A DNA stretch of 49,574 bases, from NCBI GenBank assembly GCA_031397815.1, contig JANNMJ010000154.1:1-49574 (forward strand), written 5' to 3'. The position numbers and the translations under genes are program-made. The stretch is from JANNMJ01 sp031397815. GTDB taxonomy: Bacteria > Bacteroidota > Bacteroidia > Cytophagales > Hymenobacteraceae. The notes beneath the pieces were generated by a model. The model made no database searches, was not told where the DNA came from, and saw nothing but the letters and a program-made list of their open reading frames with translations. The number at the start of each line of letters is the position of its first letter. The stretch's first letter is position 1. This document shows positions 8,521 to 15,669 of the stretch, piece after piece.

Positions 8521-11500
8521 TTACTCCACCACCAACCGCCGCCGCCCAGACCCCGCACAAACCACATAAACCCCCGGCTTCAACCCCGCCACACTAAACG
8601 TCCCGCGCCCATCCGGCGCCTGCGCTTCGAGGAGGAGGACCACCCGCCCGGTTACATCCAGCACCTGCACGTTACGGGTGCCCGTTGGCGCTTGGATTTG
8701 CACGGTGCCGTGCGCCGGGTTCGGCCAAACCGTTAATGGGCTGACGGTGGACACTGCCGCCAACCCCAGCGGGTTGCCGATGACGAACGTGCCCGCGTTC
8801 GCCGTGAGTGGCGCCGTGTTGAAACCGGCATCCACGGAGAGGGCGGGCGTTAGGGTGCTGGTGAGGGCGATGGTGGCGGTGGTGCCGGGCGCGCCGATGA
8901 CGTCCAGCTCCAGCCAAAACAGCGTATCGGCGGGGGTGAGGGCTTGGGGTTGCGCGCTCGGGTCTGACCAGATGAACGACGCCACGCCGCTCGCCGCCGC
9001 CGCCGTATTCAGCAGCACGCCCGTCCGCACCGGCGTGGCGGTTACGAGCCGGAGCGCCGTGGAATCCCATTCCAGCGTGCCCTGCATCCCGAGGAGCGTG
9101 CTCGCCGTCGCCACGCTTACCGGCACGCGGATGCGGGTGCCGCTGGGGGCCGAGCCGCTCGGGGTACCAGTGCCGATGGTCAGGCCCACGGCGGCGCCGC
9201 TGGAGATTTCCGGCCGCGCAATCGCCGGGTTCCACGACTCGTTCACGTCGCCGAGCTTGCAGGCTACGAAATTCTGATTCGTCGCCGCCGCGAGTACGGG
9301 GTAGGAGCGCCCGGTTTGCAGTACGCCCGGCAGATTGGGGTTCGCGAAGGTCTGGTCAGAGGAGAAAAACCGCCACAGCGCGCCGCCCGTGAAGGCGTTG
9401 GTGTTGCCGAGGACGAAATCCTGCACCAGCAGCACGTCCGTGACGGTCACCGTGCGGTCGTTGTTCACGTCCGCCGACACCACTTTGTGCGCCGCGCCCA
9501 GCAGCCGCGCCGCCAGAATGTGCTGCTGAATGAGCACGATATCGGTCACGGTCACGCCGTTCGTCACGGTCACATCGTTCGCTTTGCTCGGCGTCAGGAC
9601 GTACGCCAAACCGCCGACGCCGCTCGTGAGCGTGAACGCGCCGTTGGCGGGCGTCACGCCGGCGGGCGGAGTCGCGGCGCCGCCCGCCAGCGTCAGGCTC
9701 ACGCCGGGGACGGCGAGGTTGTTGCCCGTTCGCACGAACCCGCTCACGCTCACGCCCGTGCCGATGCGCACGCTGCCGTCGCGGGCGCTGACGGGCGCCG
9801 GTAACAGCGTGGCGCGCGTGACTTCCACCGGCACCCCGCCGCCGCCGGGCGTGGTCGGCGAGGTCGTCATCCACCGAATCTTGAGCCGCGCGCCCGCCAC
9901 CGCCGTCGGACTGACGTTGAACCGCAGCGCATACAGCACGGCGTCGTTCGCGAGGGTCACGACGGTGTTCGTACCCCCCACCCACAGGTGCCGCACTTGG
10001 CCGGGGTTGAACGTGACGTGCTGATTGTGGCCCGTGAGGGCCGCATTCACCTGCTCGACCCCCACCAGCGTGAGCAGCGCGGGGTCAAACTGCAACGTGC
10101 TCTGCAACGCCACGATAGTCGTGAAATCGCGCACCCGCACCGGCACCACCACCGTGCTGCCGGGCGTAGTAAACACCGAATCGACGGCGAGCGTAACGGT
10201 GGTGGTCACCGTCGTCACGATAAAGCTGGTGGCCGACGTAACTGTGCTCCCCGGCGCCAGCAAGCTGATCGGGCCGGAAGTAGCGCCCGGCGGCACTAAC
10301 GCGGTAATCGTCGTCGGGCTGACCACCGTGAACGCCGCCGCCGTGCCGTTGAACCGCACCGTCGTCACCACATTCAGGTTGGTGCCCGTGATCGTGACAA
10401 GCGTGCCCACCGGCCCGCTCGGTGGGGTAAACGACGTCAGCGTCGGCACCGGAATCACCGTGAATGAGCCGCTCGACACCGCCGACCCCACCGTAATCGG
10501 CCCCGTCTGGGCGCCCGTCGGCACGGTGGCGGTAATGGTCGTTGAATTGACCACCGTAAACGTCGCGCTCACCGGATTCGACGCACTCGTTCCGCTGAAC
10601 TGCACGCTCGTGGTGCCCGTCAGGTTGACGCCGGTAATCGTGACCACCGTGCCCACCGGCCCGCTCGTCGGGCTGAAGCTCACGACGGTCGGGGCGGCTT
10701 GGTTGAACCGGAAGAACAGCCGCCCGGAACCGCCCTGCGTGGCGGGGTCGGGGGCCATTAAATCGAGGTCGCCGTCGCCGTCAACGTCGCGCGGCGGCCC
10801 TGTTGCCAGAAAATTCGCCGTGTTGTGGTTCCCGCTGAACGTGCCCGCGCCGTTGTTGAGCCGGATGCCGGTGGCGCTCGCGCCGGTCACCACCAGATCG
10901 AGGTCGCCGTCGCCGTCCACATCGGCCAGCGCGGGGCGCTGCGGCAGGAAGCCGACGGCAATCGCGGTGGGGGCGGCAAACGTGCCCGCGCCGTTGTTGC
11001 GGCGCAGGCTCACGCTCAGCGCCGTGCCGTCAGCGGTCAGGAGATCGAGGTCGCCGTCGGCGTCCACATCGCCGAGCGCCACGTTGCGGAGCGTCGGAAT
11101 ACTGATCGCCGCGCCCGCCGTAAACGTGCCCGTGCCGTTGTTGCTGAGCACGCTCACGGTATTGTCGGTGAGGTTTTGGGCGAGGAGGTCGAGGTCGCCG
11201 TCGGCGTTGATATCGCCCATCAGCAACCCGCGCGCGCCTGCTCCCACCCCGATTTCCTGCGTCCCGCTGAACGTGCCCGAGCCGTTATTCACCCGAATAC
11301 TCACCTTGCTCGTGTTGGCGCTGGTCGTGGCGGCATCGAGGTCGCCGTCGCCGTCGAAATCCCCCAGCACCACCTCATTCGGCAGCCCGCCGAGCTGCAA
11401 CGACGAGTTCCCCCCAAACGCCCCCGCGCCGTTGTTGAACCGCACATTCAGGAACCCCACTCCGCCGCCCGCCGCGCCCGCCGCCGCTACCAGATCGAGG

Positions 11501-12138
11501 TCGCCGTCGCCGTCCACGTCGCCGAGCTTGATTGCGCCCACGTTCGGCCCCAGCGTCACGGTGGTCGCGGGCGCCGCCGCAAACGTGCCGTTGCCGTTGT
11601 TGAGCGTCACGCCCGTCTCGCCGGGGTTGCCGCCGGAGTTGTTCACCAGATCGAGGTCGCCGTCGGCGTCCACATCGCCCAGCACGTAAATGCTCGCCCG
11701 CCCCTGCGTCGAGGCCGAGCCGCTGCCGCCGAACGTGCCCGGCCCCGCGCCCGCCGCCCCCTGAAACTGGTACACCAGCCGGGTAGCTGCCACGCCCGTG
11801 GTGCTCAGCACGGTACTCGGCACGGTCACCATCACGTCGTCGCCGAAACGCAAATCGGCGGTGGGGTTGAACGTGAGCACGGTGCCCGCCGCCGTCGCCG
11901 CCCCCGCCTTCCGCCCCGAAAGCGCGCTGAACACCCGCACCCCGCCCGCCGTCCCCGCATTCACGTTCTGCGAGAACGTAAGCGCCACGTTCGTCGTCCG
12001 GGCCGCCCGCGCGTTCCGCGCCGGACTAAGCCCCGTAACCGTCATCTGCGCCAGCGCCGCCGGGGCATTCAACCCCATCCAAACCAGCAGCGCCCCCAAA
12101 GCGCGCACCCGAAACGAAGAGAAGCAAGCGAAATCCAT
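8521..12138 (-). CDS. Secreted FG-GAP/TIG/cohesin/dockerin-like protein with T9SS sorting domain
   Basis: About 1205 residues. The ATG at 12138 is chosen over a TTG at 12162 because a signal peptide follows directly (cleavage near ALA-QM). Order: an Ig-like Big_5-type domain (~30-120); FG-GAP/VCBS repeats (~120-480) with many DVDGDGDLDL calcium-binding-type loops; two IPT/TIG domains (~485-645, SFSPTSGPVGTVVTITG and SFTPPSGPVGTLVTITG); a cohesin-like domain (~646-790); a carboxypeptidase-regulatory-like strand region; a dockerin-like segment (SADVNNDRTVTVTDVLLVQD, ~886); a second cohesin-like domain (~983-1110); and a T9SS type A tail (VWPNPAHGTVQIQAP to RRRLVVE). It is predicted to be exported and anchored or released at the surface by T9SS. 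Its partner or ligand is unknown; adhesion or polymer contact is inference. Confidence 0.87.
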   Translation of the reverse strand: MDFACFSSFRVRALGALLVWMGLNAPAALAQMTVTGLSPARNARAARTTNVALTFSQNVNAGTAGGVRVFSALSGRKAGAATAAGTVLTFNPTADLRFGDDVMVTVPSTVLSTTGVAATRLVYQFQGAAGAGPGTFGGSGSASTQGRASIYVLGDVDADGDLDLVNNSGGNPGETGVTLNNGNGTFAAAPATTVTLGPNVGAIKLGDVDGDGDLDLVAAAGAAGGGVGFLNVRFNNGAGAFGGNSSLQLGGLPNEVVLGDFDGDGDLDAATTSANTSKVSIRVNNGSGTFSGTQEIGVGAGARGLLMGDINADGDLDLLAQNLTDNTVSVLSNNGTGTFTAGAAISIPTLRNVALGDVDADGDLDLLTADGTALSVSLRRNNGAGTFAAPTAIAVGFLPQRPALADVDGDGDLDLVVTGASATGIRLNNGAGTFSGNHNTANFLATGPPRDVDGDGDLDLMAPDPATQGGSGRLFFRFNQAAPTVVSFSPTSGPVGTVVTITGVNLTGTTSVQFSGTSASNPVSATFTVVNSTTITATVPTGAQTGPITVGSAVSSGSFTVIPVPTLTSFTPPSGPVGTLVTITGTNLNVVTTVRFNGTAAAFTVVSPTTITALVPPGATSGPISLLAPGSTVTSATSFIVTTVTTTVTLAVDSVFTTPGSTVVVPVRVRDFTTIVALQSTLQFDPALLTLVGVEQVNAALTGHNQHVTFNPGQVRHLWVGGTNTVVTLANDAVLYALRFNVSPTAVAGARLKIRWMTTSPTTPGGGGVPVEVTRATLLPAPVSARDGSVRIGTGVSVSGFVRTGNNLAVPGVSLTLAGGAATPPAGVTPANGAFTLTSGVGGLAYVLTPSKANDVTVTNGVTVTDIVLIQQHILAARLLGAAHKVVSADVNNDRTVTVTDVLLVQDFVLGNTNAFTGGALWRFFSSDQTFANPNLPGVLQTGRSYPVLAAATNQNFVACKLGDVNESWNPAIARPEISSGAAVGLTIGTGTPSGSAPSGTRIRVPVSVATASTLLGMQGTLEWDSTALRLVTATPVRTGVLLNTAAAASGVASFIWSDPSAQPQALTPADTLFWLELDVIGAPGTTATIALTSTLTPALSVDAGFNTAPLTANAGTFVIGNPLGLAAVSTVSPLTVWPNPAHGTVQIQAPTGTRNVQVLDVTGRVVLLLEAQAPDGRGTFSVAGLKPGVYVVCAGSGRRRLVVE
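10760..11680. repeat. Intragenic FG-GAP coding repeats
   Basis: Seven copies of a GAGGTCGCCGTCG block spaced about 135-160 bases apart, encoding the D-x-D-G-D-G-D-L-D loops of the FG-GAP repeats on the minus strand. The third positions are so uniform that the copies are likely to recombine with each other. They are coding repeats, not a CRISPR array. Confidence 0.8.
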
Positions 12139-12231
12139 GTAAGCGTTCAGTTTGAGAGCCAAAGAGCATCCTTTGCCCCGGCAAGCTAGCGGCTCTCAGA
12201 ACGCAGTAGAATCACATCTTTTGGGGTGTGA

Positions 12232-12840
12232 CTACTTGCAAACCTCTCGTGCTACATCCTCAAGGTCTTTAAGTACAATTAGGAGTATGTAATCCCTTTT
12301 GCTCGGCTTTTTCCACAATAGGAACACTCCTGGGTCTGGAATGGTCAGCGGAACTGTGGTCATGAAGTGAATCAACACCTTTTTATATTCTTCAAGAGAC
12401 TCCTTCGATCTATGTGCAATATGATTTCTGAGCCTCTTGTACAGCAACAACGAGTGTTGCTTTGTGGAAATAGGTAATTTCACGGGCGCTCCATTAACTA
12501 AATAACTTTCAGCCCTCTCCAATATTTGAGTAGGAGTAGACCAATCTAAGAATTTCATTCCAGATTGAATGAGTAGCTCGGCATGAACGGTGTCGCGAGG
12601 TTTTAGGTAGGATTGGGCTGCTATGCCTGAACTGCTAACTTCTCCGCAGCAATAATTTAAAAATGCGTCCCGAAGAAAATTTTCATAAATCCTGAAGGCA
12701 GAAAAAAACACAGCCTCTGTTAACAAAGCCAATTGCCCATTGGTTATGTTTCCGTTTGATAAAGAAAGCTGGTTTTGGGAATCTAAATTTCTTAAATCCC
12801 TTATTTGGTCTAGAAAGCTGGCAAGAATGCTGGGAATCAT
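12232..12840 (-). CDS. HEPN-domain protein (MAE_28990/MAE_18760-like), probable RNase effector
   Basis: 202 residues, mostly helical. The HEPN signature is RLRNHIAHRSKE near residue 140, giving R-N-x3-H (Rx4H), the catalytic motif of HEPN ribonucleases. An earlier helix, EAVFFSAFRIYENFLRDAF, fits the first conserved HEPN helix. Size and pattern agree with the MAE_28990/MAE_18760 group often found beside DUF262 genes (recalled, not searched). The ATG overlaps the stop of the DUF262 gene (ATGA, 12837-12840), so the two are translated together. Expected role: RNA-cleaving toxin of a defence or toxin-antitoxin-like module, controlled by its partner. It lies in the AT-rich island. Confidence 0.75.
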   Translation of the reverse strand: MIPSILASFLDQIRDLRNLDSQNQLSLSNGNITNGQLALLTEAVFFSAFRIYENFLRDAFLNYCCGEVSSSGIAAQSYLKPRDTVHAELLIQSGMKFLDWSTPTQILERAESYLVNGAPVKLPISTKQHSLLLYKRLRNHIAHRSKESLEEYKKVLIHFMTTVPLTIPDPGVFLLWKKPSKRDYILLIVLKDLEDVAREVCK

Positions 12841-13907
12841 TTTGCAGAAAGAATAGAAGTAGTAATCTGCGACACAACAAAATTTGCCCTGTCCCTTCTT
12901 GTGCCCGTATCAGTCGTTGCTCTTTGGCTGTCTATTACGAATTGACGGTACTCTAAAGGCCGTTCGCTGGCGCTTTTGTCTGAATTTATTTCGTCAAATA
13001 TAAAACTAATCTCGTCCAATACAGATCGAATGCGTCCTACATGTTTACTCTCGAGCTTGGCGTTTACCGGGTTGAGGCCACCAAGGCCATAGAGAATGTG
13101 TCCGATTGAAGTGAACAACGTGTAGAAGAGATGCGGTCTAGACCAATTTGTGTCTTTGAGGTCAGATGCTGGGTATATATCCCCTATGTAAGACATGATT
13201 TCGTCATATCTTTCTGCTATGCTCTCAAGAGGCCCTGGGTCGTCTTCGTATTTTGCATACCACTTTTCCGGATTTTTATTTGTTTGCACTCCATCAACTA
13301 AAGCAATGAAAAAATCTGCTGATAACTCGGATTCTGCCATTCTTGCAACTTGATTTTTTTTAAGTACGCCACTTTCTGTGAAGTAAGACACATACTTGTA
13401 TCCGTAGTCAAATGCCTTTTTCTTAAAGTAACCTAAATATTTTGCATTTATCAACTCTATCTTGTTGAGAGATACTGTGTAAGAGTTTAATCTCGCGAAA
13501 ATATCAAGAATTGCCTCGTATGGCAAATCAAAAAGCACATCAACCCCAACTTCGTATTGTAGGAATTCCTTTTTCAAGCTCAATTCCAGCGTTTCGAATG
13601 TTTTCCCGGCTAGTTCGCTGTTGTGTGCCTTTGAAATAGCGAAGTCCCCGTTGATATAGCCCAGAATGGCCCTTAGTCTCTGTTGTCCATCCACTACTAC
13701 CCTTACTGTTCGTGCTTCAACTAGCGATTGAGTGATTAATATTTTTGGTACAGGCTTGCCTCTTATTATAGTGTCAATCAAGAAAGACTTTGCTTTCTCT
13801 AGCCAAACCGACCGGCGTTGAAAGTCTGGGGATAATTCGAGTAACCCATTTCGGTGCCACTCTAGAAAGTCTGCAATGTTGTAAACGCGGCTGTCAAAAC
13901 TTTTCAT
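12837..13907 (-). CDS. DUF262 (ParB/Srx-like, GmrS-type) domain protein
   Basis: 356 residues. The N-terminal ~110 residues show the DUF262 pattern: FLEWHRNGLLELSPDFQRR, then RGKPVPKILI, then VRVVVDGQQRLRAILGYI with the diagnostic DGQQR. In GmrSD, BrxU and SspE this domain binds and hydrolyses NTPs. Those proteins also carry a DUF1524 HNH nuclease; no such domain or His-Asn-His motif is visible here, and the C-terminal half is helical. Effector activity may therefore come from the HEPN protein encoded next, with a 4-base overlap. The operon is likely read from a promoter in the AT-rich DNA at 13908-14050. Codon use is foreign compared with the flanks. Confidence 0.8.
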   Translation of the reverse strand: MKSFDSRVYNIADFLEWHRNGLLELSPDFQRRSVWLEKAKSFLIDTIIRGKPVPKILITQSLVEARTVRVVVDGQQRLRAILGYINGDFAISKAHNSELAGKTFETLELSLKKEFLQYEVGVDVLFDLPYEAILDIFARLNSYTVSLNKIELINAKYLGYFKKKAFDYGYKYVSYFTESGVLKKNQVARMAESELSADFFIALVDGVQTNKNPEKWYAKYEDDPGPLESIAERYDEIMSYIGDIYPASDLKDTNWSRPHLFYTLFTSIGHILYGLGGLNPVNAKLESKHVGRIRSVLDEISFIFDEINSDKSASERPLEYRQFVIDSQRATTDTGTRRDRANFVVSQITTSILSAK

Positions 13908-14210
13908 TAGATTTTCAATGGGGATTGGCTTGCAAGATAGTGCTAGTAGTTGAGTTGTGTATAGGGAAGAAGATTACAGGGTTCGCTTTTTGGTTATGAA
14001 AAGGTTTGAATCATAAGTGTTGTTAACCAAGCTGGCTGTGGGTCGTGTGCGAAGAATTCTGATAATATCTTTAAGCCTCTCAGTACTATTGTCAAAGTGT
14101 TTTCTCTAAGCAGAGATAGAATTCTTCACCCGCCCCCCTGAGGCTTGGAGAGTGGGACTTCTCTTTCCCACACCAAAACAGGTACACATTTCGCCCTCTG
14201 GCTCGCATAG

Positions 14211-14441
14211 TCCGATCAACGACTAACGTGGTCGAATCAGGGGCTAACGCGGTCCGATCAACGACTAACGCGGTCGAATCAACGAGTAACGTGGTCCGAT
14301 CAACGGCTAACGCGGTCCGATCAGGGGTTCGCGCGGTCCGTTCAACGGCTAACGCGGTCGAATCAACGGTTCGCGTGGTTTTCCCTCGGCTTCGCGCGGT
14401 TTTCCCTCGCCTTCGCACAGTTTTCCCTCGCCTTCGCGCGG
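14211..14441. repeat. Minisatellite: eleven 21-bp tandem units of two types
   Basis: Units start every 21 bases from 14211. The first eight follow TCCGATCAACGRCTAACGCGG with alternating TCCGATC and TCGAATC starts; the last three (14379, 14400, 14421) follow TTTTCCCTCGCCTTCGCGCGG. Because 21 is a multiple of 3, several frames on both strands stay open and would read heptapeptides (plus strand: NAVRSTA-like, then VFPRLRA). No start signal or family supports a gene. The surrounding 13908-14577 otherwise holds only AT-rich DNA before the repeat and the leader of the gene at 14578. Confidence 0.85.
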
Positions 14442-14577
14442 TTTTGCTTTTCTGTTCACCCCCAAAAAAGCGCCGTTGAAAGGGCTTTTTACCGGGTTCA
14501 TCGAAAAATTATTTCGTCGATGAAGATGGACGGTAGTTTCGGGCAAAGTTTTCAAAACCAACCCCCAACTGTCTATT

Positions 14578-15273
14578 ATGACTGATAATCAGAGTGCTCA
14601 GCACCGGATGTTCCAAGCAATACAGGGCGTGTTCGCCTTGCACACCACCAGCTACCAGCGCCTGCCCGGCCTCGTAATGGCCCACGCCGAGCTGGAACGG
14701 CTCACGAAACTGATTGCCCCGTCGGCCGCTGGCCAGCAAGGGATTGATGGCGACACGGAAGGCGTAAGCCTGGTCAAGAAATCGACCCGTCAGACCCTCG
14801 CCACCCGCGCCGCCGATCTGGCGTCGCTGCTCCACTCCTACGCCGACAGCAGCAAAAACATCGCGCTCCTCACCGAATCGGATTACACCGATAAGATGCT
14901 GTACCGCAAGTCCGACGCCGATATCGTCCAGATCAGCAAGCGGCTCCACTTGCTCGGCGTTGCCGAGGAAACCGCGTTGGTCGCCGAAGGCCTCGAAGCC
15001 GATGAGCTGAAAAACCTCGACACCAGTATCAAGCTCTTCGAATCGGAAATCGGCACCCCGGCCACCATCATCGCTGAAGGCTCCTCCGGGCGTAAAGCCC
15101 GCAAAGCCCTCTTCAAAGAGACCATGGCCCTCTTCCGCAACCGCCTCGACAAGCTCATGCTGCGCTTCAAATCCCGCGACCTCGATTTCTACAACGCCTA
15201 CCAGACGGCCCGCCAAGTCATCAACACCGCCAAGCGGTACGAAGACCCTACGCCGCCCGCGCCCAACGCGTAA
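14578..15273 (+). CDS. Hypothetical helical protein
   Basis: 231 residues, no signal peptide or membrane segment, predicted almost entirely alpha-helical. I do not recognise a named domain. The layout, two helical halves (~1-105 and ~106-220) joined near the YRKSDADIVQISKRLHLLG segment, with a Pro-rich end, resembles a conserved cytoplasmic protein seen in Hymenobacter-like genomes, but that is from memory. Codon use is GC-rich and native, in contrast to the DUF262-HEPN island just upstream. It ends at a strong hairpin at 15315. Confidence 0.7.
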   Translation: MTDNQSAQHRMFQAIQGVFALHTTSYQRLPGLVMAHAELERLTKLIAPSAAGQQGIDGDTEGVSLVKKSTRQTLATRAADLASLLHSYADSSKNIALLTESDYTDKMLYRKSDADIVQISKRLHLLGVAEETALVAEGLEADELKNLDTSIKLFESEIGTPATIIAEGSSGRKARKALFKETMALFRNRLDKLMLRFKSRDLDFYNAYQTARQVINTAKRYEDPTPPAPNA

Positions 15274-15314
15274 CCCCGCATCCCCGCTTTACCCTTCCCC
15301 ATCTCTGTTACACA

Positions 15315-15350
15315 CAACGGCCGTCCCTCTTCAGTGAGGGGCGGCCGTTG
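15315..15350 (+). terminator. Hairpin terminator after the helical hypothetical gene
   Basis: A 15-bp stem (15315-15329 with 15336-15350, one G-T pair, arm CAACGGCCGTCCCTC) with a 6-base loop, 41 bases past the stop. The downstream tract GTGTTTG is T-poor, so efficiency is uncertain. Confidence 0.6.
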
Positions 15351-15397
15351 GTGTTTGTAGCCTGCGCGGGTTGATTTAACCCACCCACACCCCACCT

Positions 15398-15467
15398 GAC
15401 GCGGGGCTCCAGCCCCGTGTCGCCTATTCGCAGGTCTCTTGACCTGCCAGTTAGCGCGCGTGGCCAG
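15398..15467. repeat. Dispersed repeat R1, also at 49391-49460
   Basis: A 70-base unit with two internal hairpins (GGGGCTCCAGCCCC and CAGGTCTCTTGACCTG), nearly identical to 49391-49460. It runs into the inverted repeat at 15457. Intergenic, no coding potential. Confidence 0.85.
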
Positions 15468-15543
15468 CTCTGTCCCAGAGATGGTTTCAAGAGGGCACCA
15501 ATAGGCGAATCAACGCCATCTCTGGGACAGAGCTGGCCACGCG
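15457..15543. repeat. Inverted repeat R2 with perfect 28-bp arms, followed by T6
   Basis: Arms 15457-15484 and 15516-15543 are perfect complements with core GGCCAGCTCTGTCCCAGAGA, and TTTTTT follows at 15544. The same core occurs three times at 28164-28303. As RNA it would fold into a very strong hairpin with a U-tract, so it may also terminate transcription. Confidence 0.85.
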
Positions 15544-15557
15544 TTTTTTAAAGATGC

Positions 15558-15616
15558 GCCGATTGGGGTGGCGGGCCAGAGTCCCGCGAATAGCCCGCAC
15601 GGGGCAGAGCCCCGCG
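15558..15616. repeat. Dispersed repeat R3, also at 25261-25319
   Basis: About 59 bases containing GGGGTGGCGGGCCAGAGTCC, followed by a GGGGCAGAGCCCC-type hairpin. It matches 25261-25319 with few differences and in the same orientation. Confidence 0.8.
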
Positions 15617-15669
15617 CGATGAACCGCCATGAACCGCGATTCTCCGCGATGAACCACACTCAACTTCCA

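Larger units (their letters stand above)
12210..14100. other. AT-rich island carrying the DUF262-HEPN pair
   Basis: Base composition drops sharply at about 12215 and returns to GC-rich at about 14100-14210. Codon use of both genes inside is AT-rich, unlike their neighbours. No transposase, integrase, tRNA or clear target duplication is visible at the edges. The stretch 13908-14210 upstream of the pair holds no gene I can support and should contain their promoter. Composition points to horizontal acquisition. Confidence 0.7.

Noticed and set aside
10760..11680. CRISPR-like or regulatory direct repeats
   Set aside because: They encode FG-GAP calcium loops in frame within a well-supported gene.
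12837..13907. GmrSD type IV restriction enzyme
   Set aside because: Only the DUF262 part is present; no DUF1524/HNH motif is seen in the remaining length.
14092..14418. Minus-strand open frame of 108 codons across the 21-bp repeats
   Set aside because: It stays open because the period is a multiple of three; it has no recognisable domain, and the overlapping plus-strand frame is open too.
14211..14441. CRISPR array
   Set aside because: The 21-bp units are directly adjacent with no unique spacers, and no cas gene is present.
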